NCBI GenBank assembly: GCA_946902985.2
Contig: OX336389.2
Location: forward strand, 1,012,057,441 to 1,012,121,440
Reading direction: 5' to 3'
Source: Meconema thalassinum
Taxonomy: Eukaryota; Arthropoda; Insecta; Orthoptera; Tettigoniidae
Length of the DNA stretch: 64,000 nt
Shown: positions 45,746 to 58,495 of the stretch, piece by piece
Layout of the letters: every line of letters starts with the position of its first letter
Numbering within the stretch: the stretch's first letter is position 1
The notes under the pieces: generated by a model
Database searches by the model: none
Told to the model about the DNA's origin: nothing
Seen by the model: the letters and a program-made list of their open reading frames with translations, nothing else
Made by a program: the position numbers and the translations under genes

Positions 45746-46647
45746 ACTCTGCATGTTATGTTCCACTTTCCATTTAGCCAGACATGACTGCAGATTCTGT
45801 TAATTGTATACATATTCCTCCTGACTTCATAATTGATAACATCGTAGATAGTTGTGGTTAAAAGTCAGTATTGAAATGCTTTTCCGTTTGAAGAATAATG
45901 TCCTTAAAATTCCAATGCAGTCGCTGATATCATTAACGTTCTCACAATTGCATGTTATAATTCATTTCCACTGTAGCACAAAATTATAAAGTACTGCAAC
46001 TTGTAACATTTACGTAACTTCAATATTGTAAACAGTTTATAGACACCAAGTGTCTCGCTCTAAGAAGACAGAACATCTAATATCACTGCGAAGTATCTGT
46101 TTCTCGATATCATGTACATGTCATGGTTTGCGAAGTGTTTGGTTCGTTAACGTAAGAACATCTGATCGCTCTGCTGTGGGTACACGCTTCAGCTAGACTC
46201 TCCTAACCCCCACTCTGCCGTGTATATATCGATGTATATCGCTTTAAAACGTAGAATTACTTCTTGGGTCAACTACAGTATCATAACTGAAGAAGATCCA
46301 ATTGTAATAACATCGCAAAGATACGTATTAATTTCAGGTACACAACAATCTATAAAGTCAGTCCTGCATTCCTCACAATGTATAAACACGTCGCGTCAAT
46401 CGTGAATCTCTATATAAAAACCAGTCTGTCGAGAGTTATGTAACCTTGATTCAACTGTCTGCCTGCCGAGTGCGTAACCTTGGCCTTGAAACAAACATGG
46501 TTTGAACATATGCACGTAACTCACTCTTCCTGTAGCAGCAGCTGGTTGTGACGTAAGAAATATCTCGTAAAAATACAATCATCACGTCTCCGTGCGTATT
46601 GTCAATAAATCCGCTCTAATTTCAACTGCAAAATACCGGTACAGTAC

Positions 46648-46800
46648 CTATCCAAAATCATACCCCCAATTACAAATGCTAGTAAATATACAACCATTAC
46701 AATGTCACAGGTTATCAGGCAGATTTAACACACACCCAATTACACGAAGCAACATAAGCACGATATCGCAAAGCCCCTCAGTGAAACTACAATAACAACA
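46648..46800. other. Flank to the right of the LTR chain, unassigned
   Basis: Sequence after the last GTAC begins ctatccaaaatcatac. It does not clearly continue the SINE that flanks the chain on the left. Confidence 0.35.
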
Positions 46801-47030
46801 TGGTAGCCTTTGGTCCGAAGGGCTCCGGGTTCGATTCCTGTCTGGGTCGTGAGATTTTAACTTTGGATGGTCAAATCCCCTTGCTCGGAGGCTGGGTGTT
46901 TTTGGCGTCTTCATCATTCATTTCATATCCATCACGACCTGCAGACTGCCTACGGGCGTCAACATAAAGAAAGTACATCATGCCTCTACGTAGGCCACAG
47001 GCCATTATTATTATCATCTTGCGAATCAAG
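46801..47030 (+). mobile_element. tRNA-derived SINE, 5'-truncated
   Basis: Box B-like gggttcgattcctg near 46828 is followed by a body ending in cctacgggcgtcaacataaa. Box A is not seen. A further patch with ATT repeats and a possible relic of another SINE continues to about 47130. No TSD was recognised. Confidence 0.65.
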
Positions 47031-47129
47031 AAGACCTCCTTTTTATGTCAAATTCAAATCCCTGGAAAATCTCGTTGCATTAACCTTGAATCCCACCCAG
47101 CCCACCATGGTATAGGATTATCAGCCAGA

Positions 47130-48300
47130 CCACTACGCCATTATGTTCCTTTTAAAAACACACTCAGTACTGGTATTGATGGGGGGCTATGACAGATTGA
47201 TCTAACTGATCGCGTATCATGTGGTATTTTAAAATAACACTTCACGTCCAATGGTTCAGATACCAATTAAGAGGAAGTATCGTGACTTACGATCGCAATG
47301 TTCAGACGTTTGTAAAACCTAAAAACTTGCTTAGTAATGCTAGTTGTAGAAGGTTATAAATTGAACTGTGTAATAACAGTCGCGTGCGTGCTTGTATACG
47401 TATGGCTCTGTTGGAATAGGGTTAGGTGGGGGGGGGGGAGGAATAGGGTTGAGTGAGGGGTCGTTGAGATGGTATTTTCCGCTCTATCTGATGGTGAGGT
47501 TATATTCTTAATCGGTGGATTATTGGAAACGAAATTTGGGGTAAACATGTGTTTTGACATTTTGCAGATATGTGGTGAAGCCGCAAGGTTAGAACGATGT
47601 GGTTGGATGTATATTATTTTTGGTGACTAGATGGGATATGGTTTTTGAGCTAGACATGTGGATTTTTATATTTTCCCTAATATTTGGGAAACCGAAAAAG
47701 TGATAATGACGTGTGGCATGTTTCTCTTTTCGTCTCGTTGTCCTTTTTACGGGGATGTATGTGGTAAAAAGGTGAAAACATGTTTTTGGTAAAAAAATGC
47801 GTTTTTGTCATTTTTCCAGATATTTGGCAAACCGAAAAAGTAATAAGTTTGTTTGAGGTGTCATTGTGTTTGCTGTGTGATTGTCTTGGGAAGGATGTGT
47901 GTCTGGACTCGATGAGATTGAAAATTGGGGCGAAAAGCTTATTTTTTGTCATTTTTGTGAATATTTTGGAAATGGATGGTGGGATGGGGCTCGGGGGTGG
48001 TGTCTATGTTTAGAATGTGTTGACGTGGTGGCGATGATATTGGAGATTGGTGATTTTTTTATGTAAACGAAGACACGGGCAAGGTGATTTGAGTTAAAAC
48101 ATGTGTTTTTGAAAGTTTGAGCGTAGAGTTTCGAATCTCATGGTGGGTTCTTAAGAATAATGGATTGTGGCGAAGCCTTGTTGGCTCTCTGATGATGATG
48201 AAGAAGTGGGAAGAAAACCGTTTGCGACATAGACGCGGAACGACAACTTGGGTTCGACATGTTCGAGGACGGCTTTGAGTGTTGGTGGTCATATCAACAC
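47130..48300. repeat. G/T-rich region with degenerate repeats
   Basis: A core resembling catgtgttttt, then tttttccagatatttgg, then caaaccgaaaaagt recurs near 47547, 47655, 47778, 47935 and 48098, at roughly 100-160 bp intervals. A G run lies at about 47430-47440. Short frames on both strands are low-complexity and are not supported. Confidence 0.5.
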
Positions 48301-51300
48301 TGTGGGGGCAGTGATATACGTGTTATCTCTCTTTCTCTCACTCTAAGTCGCTCTGTCCTTGTAGGGTTTAAAGCAAGTGGATTGGTTATCACTTGCATGT
48401 ACAAGGCGTGGCTATGAGCTTTAGGGAGACTGCTTTCATCCCACTGACTACGTCATAGCCTTCAGCCATGGTGGATTTTGTAAAGTGCTCGATGTTTGAA
48501 ATGACGGACTGTTTAGGGTGCATGATAGATAATGGAATGGAGTGGAACAAAGAGGTCATTCGACATGTTAAAAATAGGGGATTAGTATAAGGGGAAGTGA
48601 CACGTCTTTTTGGAAAAGAGATCTACTTTCCTAAGGGCATACTTGAGACAAGGCCCCGAAAAGCGTTTAGTCACAGCAAGAATTCGAACATATAAATGAG
48701 GAACTCCCAACTATAAACCTTGACAAAATAAACCTACCACGTTAACAAAATTTGAAATTAAGACAGTAGTAGGAAGATCATAAATCGGAAAGTTGGTAAA
48801 CCTGAAAAGAAGGTACTTAAGAAAATGCATGCTAAGACGACGTCATCGGAATGTAGAGCGGAGTGCTACGAAGCGATACAGAGTTAATCAGGCCAGTCCC
48901 GCAGAGTGTATAACAACTATTTTAATTAATTAAAAATTAACATATGAACGAATCCCGTTCCGCCAACAGGCAATCGTAAAGTTATTACAGATTACATCTG
49001 GGAATAAAATATAGACCAGATTGGAGCCAGGAATAAAAAGTTGGACTCCCGAAATTGTCAGGGACTAATTTCTGCGCCAAAACGAATAAATAAGGCTTTA
49101 AGCCCAAGCCAGAGCATGAAGTTCATCAGAGACTCCTGAGGGAGGTCGTGCTATTCGACAAGTCATCAGTTGCGTCAGTTAGATCCAAGAAGCCACGGAG
49201 GAGGCACGTTACGGTATGAAGTTCATCAGTCAGATCGAAGTCCTCGGTAGAAGCGCGTTACGTCAAGCACGTCAGGCACGTTAAGTCAGTCAGTCAATTG
49301 ATTGAACACCTTGGTGAGGTGTTACGCTATACGTTGCAGCAATAGTTCGATTCCAGACCAAAGTGTTGGTCTTGATATTCAGTAAAGCTTAAGGTAGCAA
49401 GGCAGAGTCAGGAACTCTGAACGAACGCAAATAGACTAACGAACATTTATAACAAAGGACTGCAGAAAAAAGTAGAAAAACGTAAAGAAAACCGTAAATT
49501 CGTAGAGCGGAGGCAGGTAACGTCACGCCAAAGTAAAGACAGTTCAAACATTATACTCCCAGAGGGGACGTTAAAGGAACATTGTAAAGTGAAATCGCAC
49601 AGTACAGAAACGTTATAAGAAACACGAGTGTAAAGAGAACGAAATAATAGCTAGAACATAGGAATAGAAGTGTATGGTCTTCGAACTTGAAGCCACGTTG
49701 GAGTTGTGAAAGTTGCGATAAGTAGAGATAGGGAAGGAAATGGCAACAAGAATCATAAACATTTCGCCTTAAGGAAATAGGCTAATTTAAGGAAGCCACG
49801 CGCAATAAACAATTTCCGAAAAGACTAAGGAAAGAAAGACTTACCAGAAGTAGGAGGTTTGTAGGAGCAAGCACACGTTCAATGCAGAATAGGAGAGTAA
49901 CACGTTCAATGCAGAATAGAAGAGTAATCAGGATCATCAGCACCGTGATGTCTTCACCGCAATACGCTGAAATATGGTTAGCCTACTATGTAAATACTAA
50001 ATAAGTGGAAAGTTTAGTGAAATAAGTGTTAAGGAAAAAGCAGGGTAATAATGTGTCAAATAATGGACGAGTGTAAAATCAAAGACCAGAAGATGAAAAT
50101 GGTCCATTTTAGTGTAAATATGTGTTATTGAAGCAATTAGATGGGTGAAGACATCCAACGATTGGGTCATGAACCGAACGCCACATGGGGTGAGTAAGAA
50201 ATATTTCATTATATAAAATGTTGTGTCAAGTGCTAATCGAAAATTGTGAAATGTATAAAATAATAAGTAAATGCACTAGTAGACAAATAACTAATGTCAA
50301 AATGTTTTGGAAAAGCCACAAGAGAAATTTGCTAAATATGAAAATGTGATAATTAAAGTGCATAGTAAATTGAAACCCGTAAAATGAATAATTAATGATA
50401 ATCAAAAAATTGAAATATGAGAGGAGAAATTGATTATAATGATGATATGGGCAAGTAATTTATGCCGTTGATAAATTATAAAGTAATAATAAAATGAGCA
50501 CCAAAATAATGTTGAACTTTTATACTCCGATAATAATGAGTAAATACATTGAGTAATTGCATTCCGTAAGTAATAATGAAGTAATAATATAATAATGAGC
50601 TCTAGTTGAAAGTAATTGAATATTGGAGGATCTTTGCGATACCTTAAAGTAATGAAGTAATAATGCTATTCAGATCATAAATTTAATGAATCAAAGTAAA
50701 TGGTGATAAACGAACACCTTGGAAATATATTATGAAGTTGTAGGCTATAGGCCAAAGTAAAAGGAAAAATGCTTAAATAAAGACCAGTAAAGTAATGCCG
50801 CGACATAAATAAAGTTGAGTTATTGAGAATTTGTAGTACGCGATGAAAATCCAAGTTATTAAAAGTTGTGTTGCCGAAATGGGCCAATAAATAAATGAAA
50901 TATTAAGCAGCATCAGGCTAGCTATTGTATATTCCATAACAGGCATATTCGAGAGATCAATAAAAGGTATATTATGGGTTGCACCCAAAGTGGATGAAAT
51001 GGTTCCCACTGGAATAACTATGTGTTTGTTAATTGTCGGAAATCGTCGGTATTGTTGTTTCTACGAGGGTTTGACCCGCTGGGGGCAGTAGATCCCGCCC
51101 AGGTCAATATAATTGCAGTGTAAGTCCTTTTGAGGCGTTGCCAAATGTGTATGTATAGTCTGGAAGGAGTAAGAGGTTTCTACGAGTTGTGATACAACTG
51201 GGGAGGCGTATAGAAGTCTTCGAGCCTAGTGTTATATAACCCATCCTATTAGCCAGCATTGTTGTTGTATCCGACCAAATAAAAGTGTGTGAAATGAAAA

Positions 51301-52140
51301 TATCAATGGAATCGGGGTATGATCGGGATCTCCCGGTGTCCATATTACAAGTATAATAATCGTCGTGATCTCGGAATATTGCACTGATTATGAGGAAATG
51401 AAATGAACGTTCTAATAAAAAAGGGTTGAATTAAAGAGTGAACTTGGATTATCATATGCATTTTTAAAGGAAGAGGTAAGACAGTGAAGTGTCGCGAGGG
51501 ATGAATGAATGGGAAGCGAGACTGGGTCATAAATCACGAGCTAAGGAGTGCGAGGGGAGAATTACAGCCACCCTGCCGGCCGCCACAGCCCGCAAGGGGG
51601 AGCCAAGACAATAGACGCTCTGTCAACAGAAGTTTTAAGATCTGGATAGGGATGAGCTATAAATGGAAGGTTATGCAATTTTGATAAATAATGGTGCTAC
51701 ACAAATATAATGTAAATTATTGAATAGGTTGGTTTTTGACAAAGGTCCCCACACTTAGTTTGAAGAAATTCCATAATATTTGACCATAGTATTCAAGGAG
51801 TAAGTTTGTAAAGAAAGTAATCGATTTCTGTCTCAGAAAATGTACTAAGCGGTACGGGTAAGCTAATAATTGAGTTTGTATGTAAACTAAGTAATGAAAG
51901 AAAGTGATAGCACATGATACATCATTAATGAATGCCCCTTGAGCATGACAAAAAGTTGGAAGGATGTGAGTTCGAGTCATGGCATGTTAAAAATTGTTGA
52001 TTAGTTGTGTAAATGTTTAAACCTAAGGCTAAACTGGAAGAATTAATATAGTTTGAAAGTAACTGAAAATAAAGTAAACAATGAAAATAAATGTAAAATA
52101 AAGCCCCGAAGGGACTATAACGATACGATAAATGTCCTTA
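48301..52140. other. Purine-rich AT-rich region, unassigned (possible further LTR, unproven)
   Basis: The plus strand is rich in A and G. In that respect it is like the inverted LTR 3, but none of the family's conserved terminal blocks was found. The decamer tgggggcagt occurs at 48302 and 51070. Repeated gaagttcatcag and cacgtta blocks lie at 49117-49290. No coding frame is convincing. Confidence 0.35.
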
Positions 52141-54400
52141 AAGCCTTAGTTTATTTTTCATAAAATGATAGGCACGATCTTTGCCTTAATGAATAGAAAT
52201 GAAGTTTTGTAAGAAAGAAAATTTGTATTGACATTAAAGAATAGATGTCTGCTAAGCAAGATAAAGCTATAATGTAGATTTATATGATTTTTGAGAGTTT
52301 ATGTTTGTTTTTTTGTTATTTTGGATTTATTCCAAAATATTGATGTCTATGTGTATTTGTATTTGTTCCTGGGAGTTTTAGTAAAAAAAACTCATATTAA
52401 TTGTAACATGTTTAGTTTTCAATGTAGTCTTGTAGATCCTAGATTGCTTTCATATCTGAATGTGAGATCATGTTGTGGGCTGAACGGTACACGCCTCGAA
52501 GCCACAGTAGCAAGCCAGGTGATGATCAAGCATTCTCCATGTGACATGGGTACAGATGAAACTCTAAAGTGAGCAACTACCCTCGATATCTGCAGTACGT
52601 CAATTGGAAGTCTCGTGCACTGTACATTTGAATCAAGCATTATCACCGTGTTAATGTCAAATGCGAGAGCAGTTCATCTTTGAACTGGTGTATTGAACAT
52701 CGGATGTCGGGTGATTAGATATATCGCAGTCTATCGGGCACCATCCTTCGTACTAGGCGATGGGGGTAACTGAATAATAGACCTTACTATACAGTTAACG
52801 AAGACAGTTCTCTCTTTATGGCCATTAATATCGATGATGCTTCACTGTGTACCTATCCATAACTTTTCATTCCTTTTTAATGCAACTATTTGTAAGGAAC
52901 GTTGGTGGACCAAATGTTAAGAAAAGACAATGAAAAATATATATTGAAAACAAGACTACCTTAGTTAACTGGCCAAATCGAAAGAAGAGGTCTGCTTTCA
53001 CTAAAGAACAATCCATGAAACTATTCTCCTCACACCTAAGAATACATTCAACCTAGGGACATATGACCTCGTAGTTCCGCCCCTTAAAACAACAATAACT
53101 AACTATAACTAACTAAATTCAACCTTTTTGGATCAAATGGCTGGGTGGGAGGAAATGATACACAGAAACTAGTGTTGTATTGTAAAATTTGGTGTTGAAC
53201 TGGGCTTCTTCTGAGCAAATGGTGAACAGAGCTTCCATTTTATAGATGGCATAATGGATCAGATATATCTGAACATCTTAAAGGAACCCGGAAATCGATT
53301 GTTTTAAAAATGTGAGAATTAATTACATTGTCAACTTCTACCAAATCCATGATCACAAACATGAGGCTTACAGGGTTTACAGATAGTTGTACTGTAACCG
53401 TCATCAAGAGTCAGAAACTCCAACCCAGTCCCTAAACTTTATAATAATATTTATATGGTGGACAGAACTCCAAAATAGGATCCGTGATTGCAACATCCAG
53501 AATTTTAAAAAACCTGAAAGGAAAACTGCAAGAAGATTGGTCAAATATTACCATCTCTTGTTGTGGGGAAACATGTAAAATCAGGCAAACTGAGAAAAGT
53601 TCGTAAGATAGGAGGACTGCTTACAAAGTATTAGACTTTTTTTCTGTTCTCGTTTCTCTGTGAAACTTCAAGCGTACGAGTTGCTCTTTCAGGTAATACT
53701 TAACATGCTTTCGATTATTTTATGTGATGGTTGAAATGGAGAATTACTGTTTTTAAGGACTCATTTACATTGTCTATCATAATTGTTGAAATATATTTTA
53801 TTTCAACAAGCGCAATCTTTCGCGCTTTAGAGTAGTTTTTTCTTCTTAGAGGCCACTGCACCTGTTGACTTTGAGTCAGTGTATTCCCAGACTTTATACA
53901 TTCGCGGTAGGTGTGCAGTATACTCATTAGTTTCTTTGGTTCACTATGGGTCAATTTCTTGGTGTAAGGGCCACATATTTAGTGATGGAAATTAAATGAG
54001 CAGCTTAAGCGTTTATACAAATCTCTGGAAGAAGTGAAGTTGTATGGTTGTCCTAGTGCGTGTAATCTAATCCCTAACAAAGTTACGTATTTTCAATTGA
54101 TTCTTAGAGCATCTTGAGCCCAGGGTAAAATTACATAATGACAGCACTGACTATTTTCAGTTAGGTGTCACTGAATCTCAGATACAAGAGATAAAAATGC
54201 CTCCCAAAATCTATAGCAGGTACTGCAAAAAGGAGATGGTCTTTATTTTAGAATATGAACAGAAATTGTATCCTGGGAGTGTTGGTTAACTCCCGTCATA
54301 TAAGGAACCACGCTCTACTGTGGACTATAATAAACTCGTGTAGCCCACTGCCCTGGTGCAAGTCCTCGAAAATGACACCAGTATGGTGATTTGCATGCCT
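52141..54400. other. Unassigned, with a possible LINE/SINE 3' end near 53070
   Basis: gacctcgtagttccgcccct followed by A-rich aacaacaataactaac repeats (about 53065-53115) looks like the 3' terminus of a retroposon. No other feature is supported, and frames under 100 codons are not credible. Confidence 0.35.
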
Positions 54401-54404
54401 ACGA

Positions 54405-54530
54405 TACCGTTCCAGTACCCCAGATTAGAATTAAATTCCTTGGCAGAGCCTCGAATCGGATCTAGGACCTTCGAAACCGGAGTCTCAGTACTTTCCGCTA
54501 GATTAGACCAAAGCAGGCTGCTGTCATACT
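54405..54530 (-). mobile_element. SINE relic (minus strand)
   Basis: attagaattaaattccttgg, then cagagcctcgaatcgg, then ggaccttcgaaaccgg is a diverged copy of the tRNA-SINE block found at 58.26 and 58.69 kb. Box B is damaged. Confidence 0.6.
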
Positions 54531-55235
54531 ATGGAATATACGGGCATACATGAGTTGAATGAACAAACGCAATAAGAGACCTGTTACGTTAAGTATTCAA
54601 TCCCAATCGGTTATGTTACTGCTCCCCTGAAAATAACAATATTATCGATCATCATCGAGGTATCAGTTTTGACACACTTACAGCGTGCAAAGTATTGGGT
54701 TACCTCATGTGATAACGCCGCTGCCGGGACCGTATTTCCTGTCCGGCAGTTAACATTGGAAGTGCACAGCATTTATGTTATGACCTTGCCACAAATGTTT
54801 TGAGCGTTCTTTAAAATATGTTGTCTACGAGGCCCTACGTTTCTTCATAATGACCGAGCCTTATCTTTTGGCCCTACTATCGTGATGACGCTATCTGTGT
54901 CAGACTTGTGTAGTTTATGTGTTTGTACATGTATTCCCTGTATGTAAAAGAACCTTCCTGTGTTCATGCTTGTGTGGCTCAATCGTTCTTGTGCTTGTGT
55001 GTCCTGGCCCTTAGTTGCCATGTCGCGCCCTTGAGGCTGACTTTGGGCAGTAAGCTATTGCTGTTTACTCCCGTGTCGGTGTATCTAGCTTGTAAAAGAA
55101 CCTCCCCGTGTTTATGTCTGTGCTGTGAGTGGCATTAGTGCAATTCATATGCCATCCCTGGTGTATATTTAAGATGTGTACACAATGATAATATGCAATT
55201 CACATACATATAATATAACCCTTCTTATACATACA
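54531..55235. other. Left part of a GC-richer island, with a direct repeat
   Basis: The string tgtaaaagaacct occurs at 54943 and 55091, each followed by a similar cytosine-rich stretch and gtgtt(c/t)atg. No gene is recognised. Confidence 0.4.
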
Positions 55236-56932
55236 TTAATTCTTAGCTATAACTCTAAGGGACACAGTGTCTATATGGGATTCTATGGCTTTTCTATGGG
55301 ATTGTGTATTCATGCTGTCTGTGCGATGCCGTCCGTGTGATTGTCTGTCCCCGTGTCCATATTCCTGGTTTAATTTTAATGTGCCTCGAATTGCCTTAGT
55401 TCTGGCCAGTTTTTGTCTAGTTGGGAGTGGATTTTCCCCCGTAAATGTGTTTATCCTCGCCCGAGCGTTGTTGCCCGACGGGGTGAATACCTTCGCCCTG
55501 TCATGAGGGTATAGGCCTCCGACTCCCATTGAGGTGCTTCTTTACCATTTTTCAGGGGTGTTTTAAGTAAAGTAAGCCTAAGCCTTCGTTCACCGTAGTA
55601 CCTGTTAATAGGCGTAGGTGTGCTGGCGCCTGAAGGGCTGCATTGGCTCCGCGCTACCCTATCAATGTCTGTGGGGGTGTATGCCCTCCTGTCTGCCTGG
55701 CCTCGTGGGGTGGGCGGTAAAACTTCCCGAATACCCCGTGTACTTTGTTTTGGAGGCAGGATAGTGCGTGCAGGCGTGTGTGTTACACCCTGGTGAATTG
55801 TAAGCAATCCCCCTGTATTTCTTTGCCTCGGGGGTGCACATGTTCGTGTCCGCCTCCATTCTGGCGAAATCGCCTTTGAACTGGTGGTAGGGGTCGTGTA
55901 GTTGTCTGTGAGCGCCCCTCTAATGTATTGGAGGGCAGTCTAGCCGTTTTCTGGGCTATGGCCACGGCAGACTCCTTCCTTTGTGTCTGTCTATGTGTGT
56001 GGGTCTGTATGGGCTTATCGTGCTGTGGCACGTTCTCTATGTCCTCAGCCCATGATATAGCTTCCTCCAGGTTCCTCTCTGTGTTATCGTGTGTGTTTGA
56101 GAGCCCTGGCGTCAACTCCCTCTCGTTCATTCGTTCTGAGGGGGCTGGCGTAGGCTTCGCCCCTCGGTCTGGCAAAATTGCCTCCCGGACCGGAGCTGCG
56201 GGACGTGTGTCTATGTGAGTTTGGCCCTGTAGTGTATTGGAGTCTAGCCTGAGAGTTTTCTGGTCAATGGCCACGGCAGACTCCTTCCCTTGTTTGGCGG
56301 TATGTCTTGAGATGGACATCTTCGCGAATTGCTGTGTTAGCGTATCTACGACTATGTCCTCTCGTGGTTTCGTTGGTGGCCCTGCCGTGAACTCAAAGAT
56401 GGCATTGTTGGCTTGGAGTTCCCGATATTCGGCCCAAATTTGAGCATACTGCCTATTGAGGCATATGGCCTGTTCGGCAACTTTGGTACCGCTAGTTTCT
56501 ATTTGTTTATGCTCTATACAGGTCTGTGGCCGCCAACTGGAGGAGCGCCTGTTCGCGAATAAGCTCCCTGTATTGGGCATATAACATTGTGTAGTGCACC
56601 CTTATTCTCTCTAAGGTTGTGTTATTCGTTATCGGGCCATGTGTAGTGTTCAATCGGTCATATATCCTGTTCCTTCGGACATGGCTCCTGTTGAGGTGTT
56701 CGTGTATGTTATGTAAATGTTTGTGTGCGCGTTTCAATTGCGCTATCCTACCCTCCGACGGGGTGCATGGCTGTTTGCCCTGTATTGCGCCAACTCTTGT
56801 CTGGAGTGCCCGTATTTGTGCCTGTCGCCTTTGTATATGCCTCTGGCACCCTAGTAATAAGGTGAATAATACTGGTGCACCCCTATCGCCTCTATGGCTG
56901 ACAACCCCTGTTGCTTCTGCATGTGGTGCCAT
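55236..56932 (-). pseudogene. Unrecognised minus-strand reading-frame chain in a GC-rich island
   Basis: Long overlapping minus-strand frames follow one another: 56932-56507 (141 aa, starts MAPHAEATGVVSHRG), 56580-55783 (265 aa), 55807-55451 (118 aa) and 55529-55236 (97 aa). They look like one gene broken by several frameshifts. The first part is helical and basic/amphipathic (HIQRRQAQIRALQTRVGAIQ, then NNTTLERIRVHYTMLYAQYRE), and a similar AQIWAEYRELQAN follows. The second part has two copies of a KESAVAI(D/A)QKT(L/A)RL block, 102 residues apart. The third part is Pro/Thr/Arg-rich. I recognise no family. A Gag- or ORF1-like protein of a mobile element is a guess. Confidence 0.45.
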
Positions 56933-58210
56933 TCTACATAGCGTAATCTTAATGTAATGCTGTTTTAAGTGTAGTGTGTCCCATCAGGACTAATGTATTT
57001 TTAACAGTGTTTGTTATAAAGAAACAAAAAAAAAAAGAACTGCCGCCCTAGTGGGGGGTGGGTGGCTGGGCTAAAATTTCCCTTATATTCCCAGAGAGGG
57101 GAAAAAATAATGCTTTCTCTCAGAAAAAAAAATCAAATTTCGCTTGGCTGCTTTCAGTATGGACCGCTCTTATTTTGCGTGGTACCCGGCTCCACCAATC
57201 TGTTTTATCCCTTTGTTAGGGGCGGGATAAACAGGGAAGTGTAGATGTATTAATTTAGGGAATGTTTCCGAAAAAGGGTAGTTTCCCGTAATTGGGGAAG
57301 ACTACTAGTGTAATGTGTTGGTGTGAGTATGTGATCTGTTGGGGGCGTTCCTACAGGGTGCGTTTACCTGTTAGGGGATGAATGTCTAAGAGTGGGCTAT
57401 TAACCTAGCCTGCCAATTATGTACGAGCGAGCGTTTAGCGAGCTCACGTGCAGAGTCGACACTTCGGCACGCTGCGGTCTGGCTGCCTACTCGAGTACAA
57501 TGGGATTCCTGACGGTGCAGTTCCTGGCCTTCACCGTCAGGGGCAATTAGGACTAAGGTCAGGTTGGGTGTGAGGATGTAAAACTGGGTAAAATGAGTAA
57601 TAGCTGTATGTGTTTACTGACCACGAATTTATTGGTCAATGGCGGTGATGTACTGTCCCTTTAGGTAGTGGACAGGTATGAAACAAAGTACAGAGTGTGT
57701 GAAATACAAAGTGTTCTGGGTAGGTGTTACAATAATTAGGAATCTGAGCACACAGCTAGTTCTCACCTGGTGAAGGGCTGGAACGGACCTTGGAAGAGCA
57801 GAGCCGCTGGCCACGAATAGATAATGGGGCTCCTCTGGGTCTAGCTTTTAAGGCTTTCCCCCACTGCTTGGTCGGCGTTTCCTCACCGTCGCTGCCCCAG
57901 ATAGTGTGTTTATGTATGTTTTATGTAAGCGTGGCTGTCAGCAGTATTGCTGGGCCTGCTTGTGTTGAGGAAGTATGTGAGGCTTATGGTATGCCTATGA
58001 GGGTGGTTTTGGTGAAAAGATGAAGGGGTGGGTCTTAGGGGTACTGCCCCTGGGCTGTACAATATCGACCACCATCGTTAGCAAAACTGTTGCCTGAAAT
58101 CTGTCACCCTTCTTATCTGCAGAAACTGAGTTATGGCTTCCTTTTCCGTCCTGTGTACTACATTTTCCTTCAAATGCAGGATGTAGCTGCTCGTTAGGCA
58201 ACCAGTCCAA
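56933..58210. other. Right part of the GC-rich island, with two hairpins
   Basis: It contains a bulged inverted repeat (ctgttttatccc/gggataaacag, 57200-57234) and a perfect 10-bp inverted repeat (cctgacggtg/caccgtcagg, 57508-57541). It also has A runs at 57026-57037 and 57124-57132. It could be the upstream region of the broken minus-strand gene. No terminal repeats were found. Confidence 0.4.
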
Positions 58211-58214
58211 AGAA

Positions 58215-58340
58215 TGACATTTAATTAATCCCGTTTCAGCCCTCAGACCAGAATTAAATTTCTTGGAAGAGCCAGGAATCGAACCCGGACCTCTGATGTG
58301 ACAGTTAAGAATGCCAGCCGCTACACGACAACGTGGTCAA
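58215..58340 (-). mobile_element. SINE fragment (minus strand)
   Basis: ccagaattaaatttcttgg, then agccaggaatcgaacccgg, then gccgctacacgacaacg is the reverse complement of a tRNA-like head. Box B is at about 58273-58283. Only the head portion is present. Confidence 0.75.
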
Positions 58341-58495
58341 TAGAAAATATTGAAAAATACTAAGAAATTCACGAAGTCTTTCTTCATTTTATTTTTTTAA
58401 TTTAGTTTTTGTTTTAGGGGATGAATTTTAAGGAATGTAAGTGCAAACTTGATACTTTCGGGATGTTAGGGGACGAATAAACATGAAGGGCCCTG

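Larger units (their letters stand above)
39942..46643 (-). repeat. Solo long LTR (LTR 5) interrupted by an RTE-like LINE
   Basis: It starts TGTGCCCG after GTAC (39938-39941) and ends caaaataccggtaca before GTAC (46644-46647). The end aligns with the element 2 LTR end caaaatacggtctca, and the start block (aactggatcgtagaacctg, then ccccggctc, then aatcctaccgaca) matches its relatives. Removing the LINE and one TSD leaves about 3428 bp, almost exactly the element 2 LTR length. No internal region is present, so it is a solo LTR. It also contains a degenerate 21-bp-type tandem repeat (45581-45745). Confidence 0.85.
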
